Positions 63,742 through 64,000 of a stretch of DNA of 64,000 nt are shown in pieces. The stretch lies in the NCBI RefSeq assembly GCF_029094525.1, contig NZ_CP119107.1, positions 620,001-684,000 on the forward strand, written 5' to 3'. How positions within the stretch are numbered: position 1 is the first letter of the stretch; each line of letters starts with the position of its first letter. The stretch is from Pullulanibacillus sp. KACC 23026 (GTDB lineage Bacteria; Bacillota; Bacilli; Bacillales; Sporolactobacillaceae). A model generated the notes under the pieces. It did no database searches and was not told where the DNA came from. It worked only from the letters and a program-made list of their open reading frames with translations. The translations under genes and the position numbers were made by a program.

Positions 63742-64000
63742 TATGGAGGCTGGAAAATTGGATAAATCCGTTCCTATTCCATTGTATTTTCAATTAAAGG
63801 AACTGATTTTGTCTGAAATAAAAAATGGGAATTATCCTGTAGGTAGTATGATTCCAACTGAAAATGAACTTATTAATTTATATAAGATTAGTCGGACAAC
63901 TGTAAGGCAGGCTATAACTGAACTTGTTCAAGAAGGTTGGTTGTACCGAATAAAGAGTAAGGGAACCTTTGTTTCAAAACCTAAAATTAATCAAAGTTTT
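63742..64000 (+). CDS. GntR-family regulator, N-terminal part (cut by window end)
   Basis: 86 codons remain open at the window edge. PIPLYFQLKELILSEIKNGNYPVGSMIPTENELINLYKISRTTVRQAITELVQEGWLYRIKSKGTFVSKP is the GntR/HutC winged helix, including the SRTTVRQAI recognition helix. AAAGGAGGG precedes the ATG. The missing C-terminal part would decide between UTRA and LacI-like sensor types. It is likely the controller of the divergent epimerase gene. Confidence 0.9.

Noticed and set aside
1-64000. rRNA or tRNA genes
   Set aside because: No conserved rRNA segment or T-loop GGTTCGAATCC-type signature with a cloverleaf was found on reading.

Overview
The window looks like a low-GC, endospore-forming member of the Bacillales (Bacillus or Sporolactobacillaceae type; I cannot name a species). 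The reasons are a TagGH wall-polymer exporter, a SinI-type anti-repressor, two YjcZ-type sporulation micropeptides, an EcsC protein, a TPP-riboswitch thiazole operon, cre boxes and strong GGAGG ribosome binding sites with many TTG and GTG starts. No rRNA, tRNA, CRISPR array, phage structural gene or intact transposase was seen.

Layout. 1-9.8 kb: cell-surface polymer genes (hydrolase fragment, GT2 glycosyltransferase, polyprenyl-phosphate sugar transferase, TagG, TagH, Ugd), followed by a secreted glucosaminidase with six ChW repeats. 9.8-12.7 kb: repeat-rich DNA and a two-gene unit encoding an uncharacterised protein and an XRE/ImmA-type regulator-protease. 13.4-20 kb: galactonate-type sugar-acid utilisation (MFS transporter under a cre box, UlaG-like lactonase, RpiB-like isomerase, KDG kinase, KDPG/KDPGal aldolase, galactonate dehydratase). 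21-28 kb: a divergent sugar-acid/tetrulose cluster. On the minus strand are an MFS transporter, a 3-hydroxyacid dehydrogenase and a TIM-barrel protein. On the plus strand are DhaK, DhaL, a TPI-like isomerase and a DeoR repressor. 28.8-34.9 kb: complete ribose operon rbsRDACBK with two palindromic operators. 35.1-39.2 kb: TPP riboswitch and tenI-thiO-thiS-thiG-thiF. 39.2-45 kb: small membrane and sporulation genes, a MarR/ICMT pair and an orphan SinI-like peptide. 45-54.7 kb: WYL regulator, VOC protein, SDR, a PD-(D/E)XK-like nuclease next to a palindrome array, a TetR-controlled ABC exporter, EcsC and a decayed coiled-coil gene. 55.2-59.8 kb: a 1521-residue SF1 helicase with a C-terminal HEPN-like R-X4-H motif. 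60.9-64 kb: LysM-NlpC/P60 endopeptidase, a D-psicose/tagatose 3-epimerase-type enzyme and the start of a divergent GntR regulator.

The most interesting metabolic idea is that the 21-28 kb cluster plus the RpiB-like gene at 16.3 kb form a route in which a C5 sugar acid is oxidised at C3, decarboxylated to erythrulose, phosphorylated by DhaKL and isomerised by the TPI-like and RpiB-like enzymes to erythrose 4-phosphate. The most interesting defence candidate is the helicase-HEPN fusion.

The window is also studded with at least three interspersed palindromic repeat families. One (core GGGGACGGTTCT inside GAAACGCG/CGCGTTTC or GGAACACG/CGTGTTCC arms) begins within or a few bases after stop codons and often ends in a T-run, so it probably also works as a terminator. 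All functional calls rest on reading motifs and on remembered families; no database search was run.
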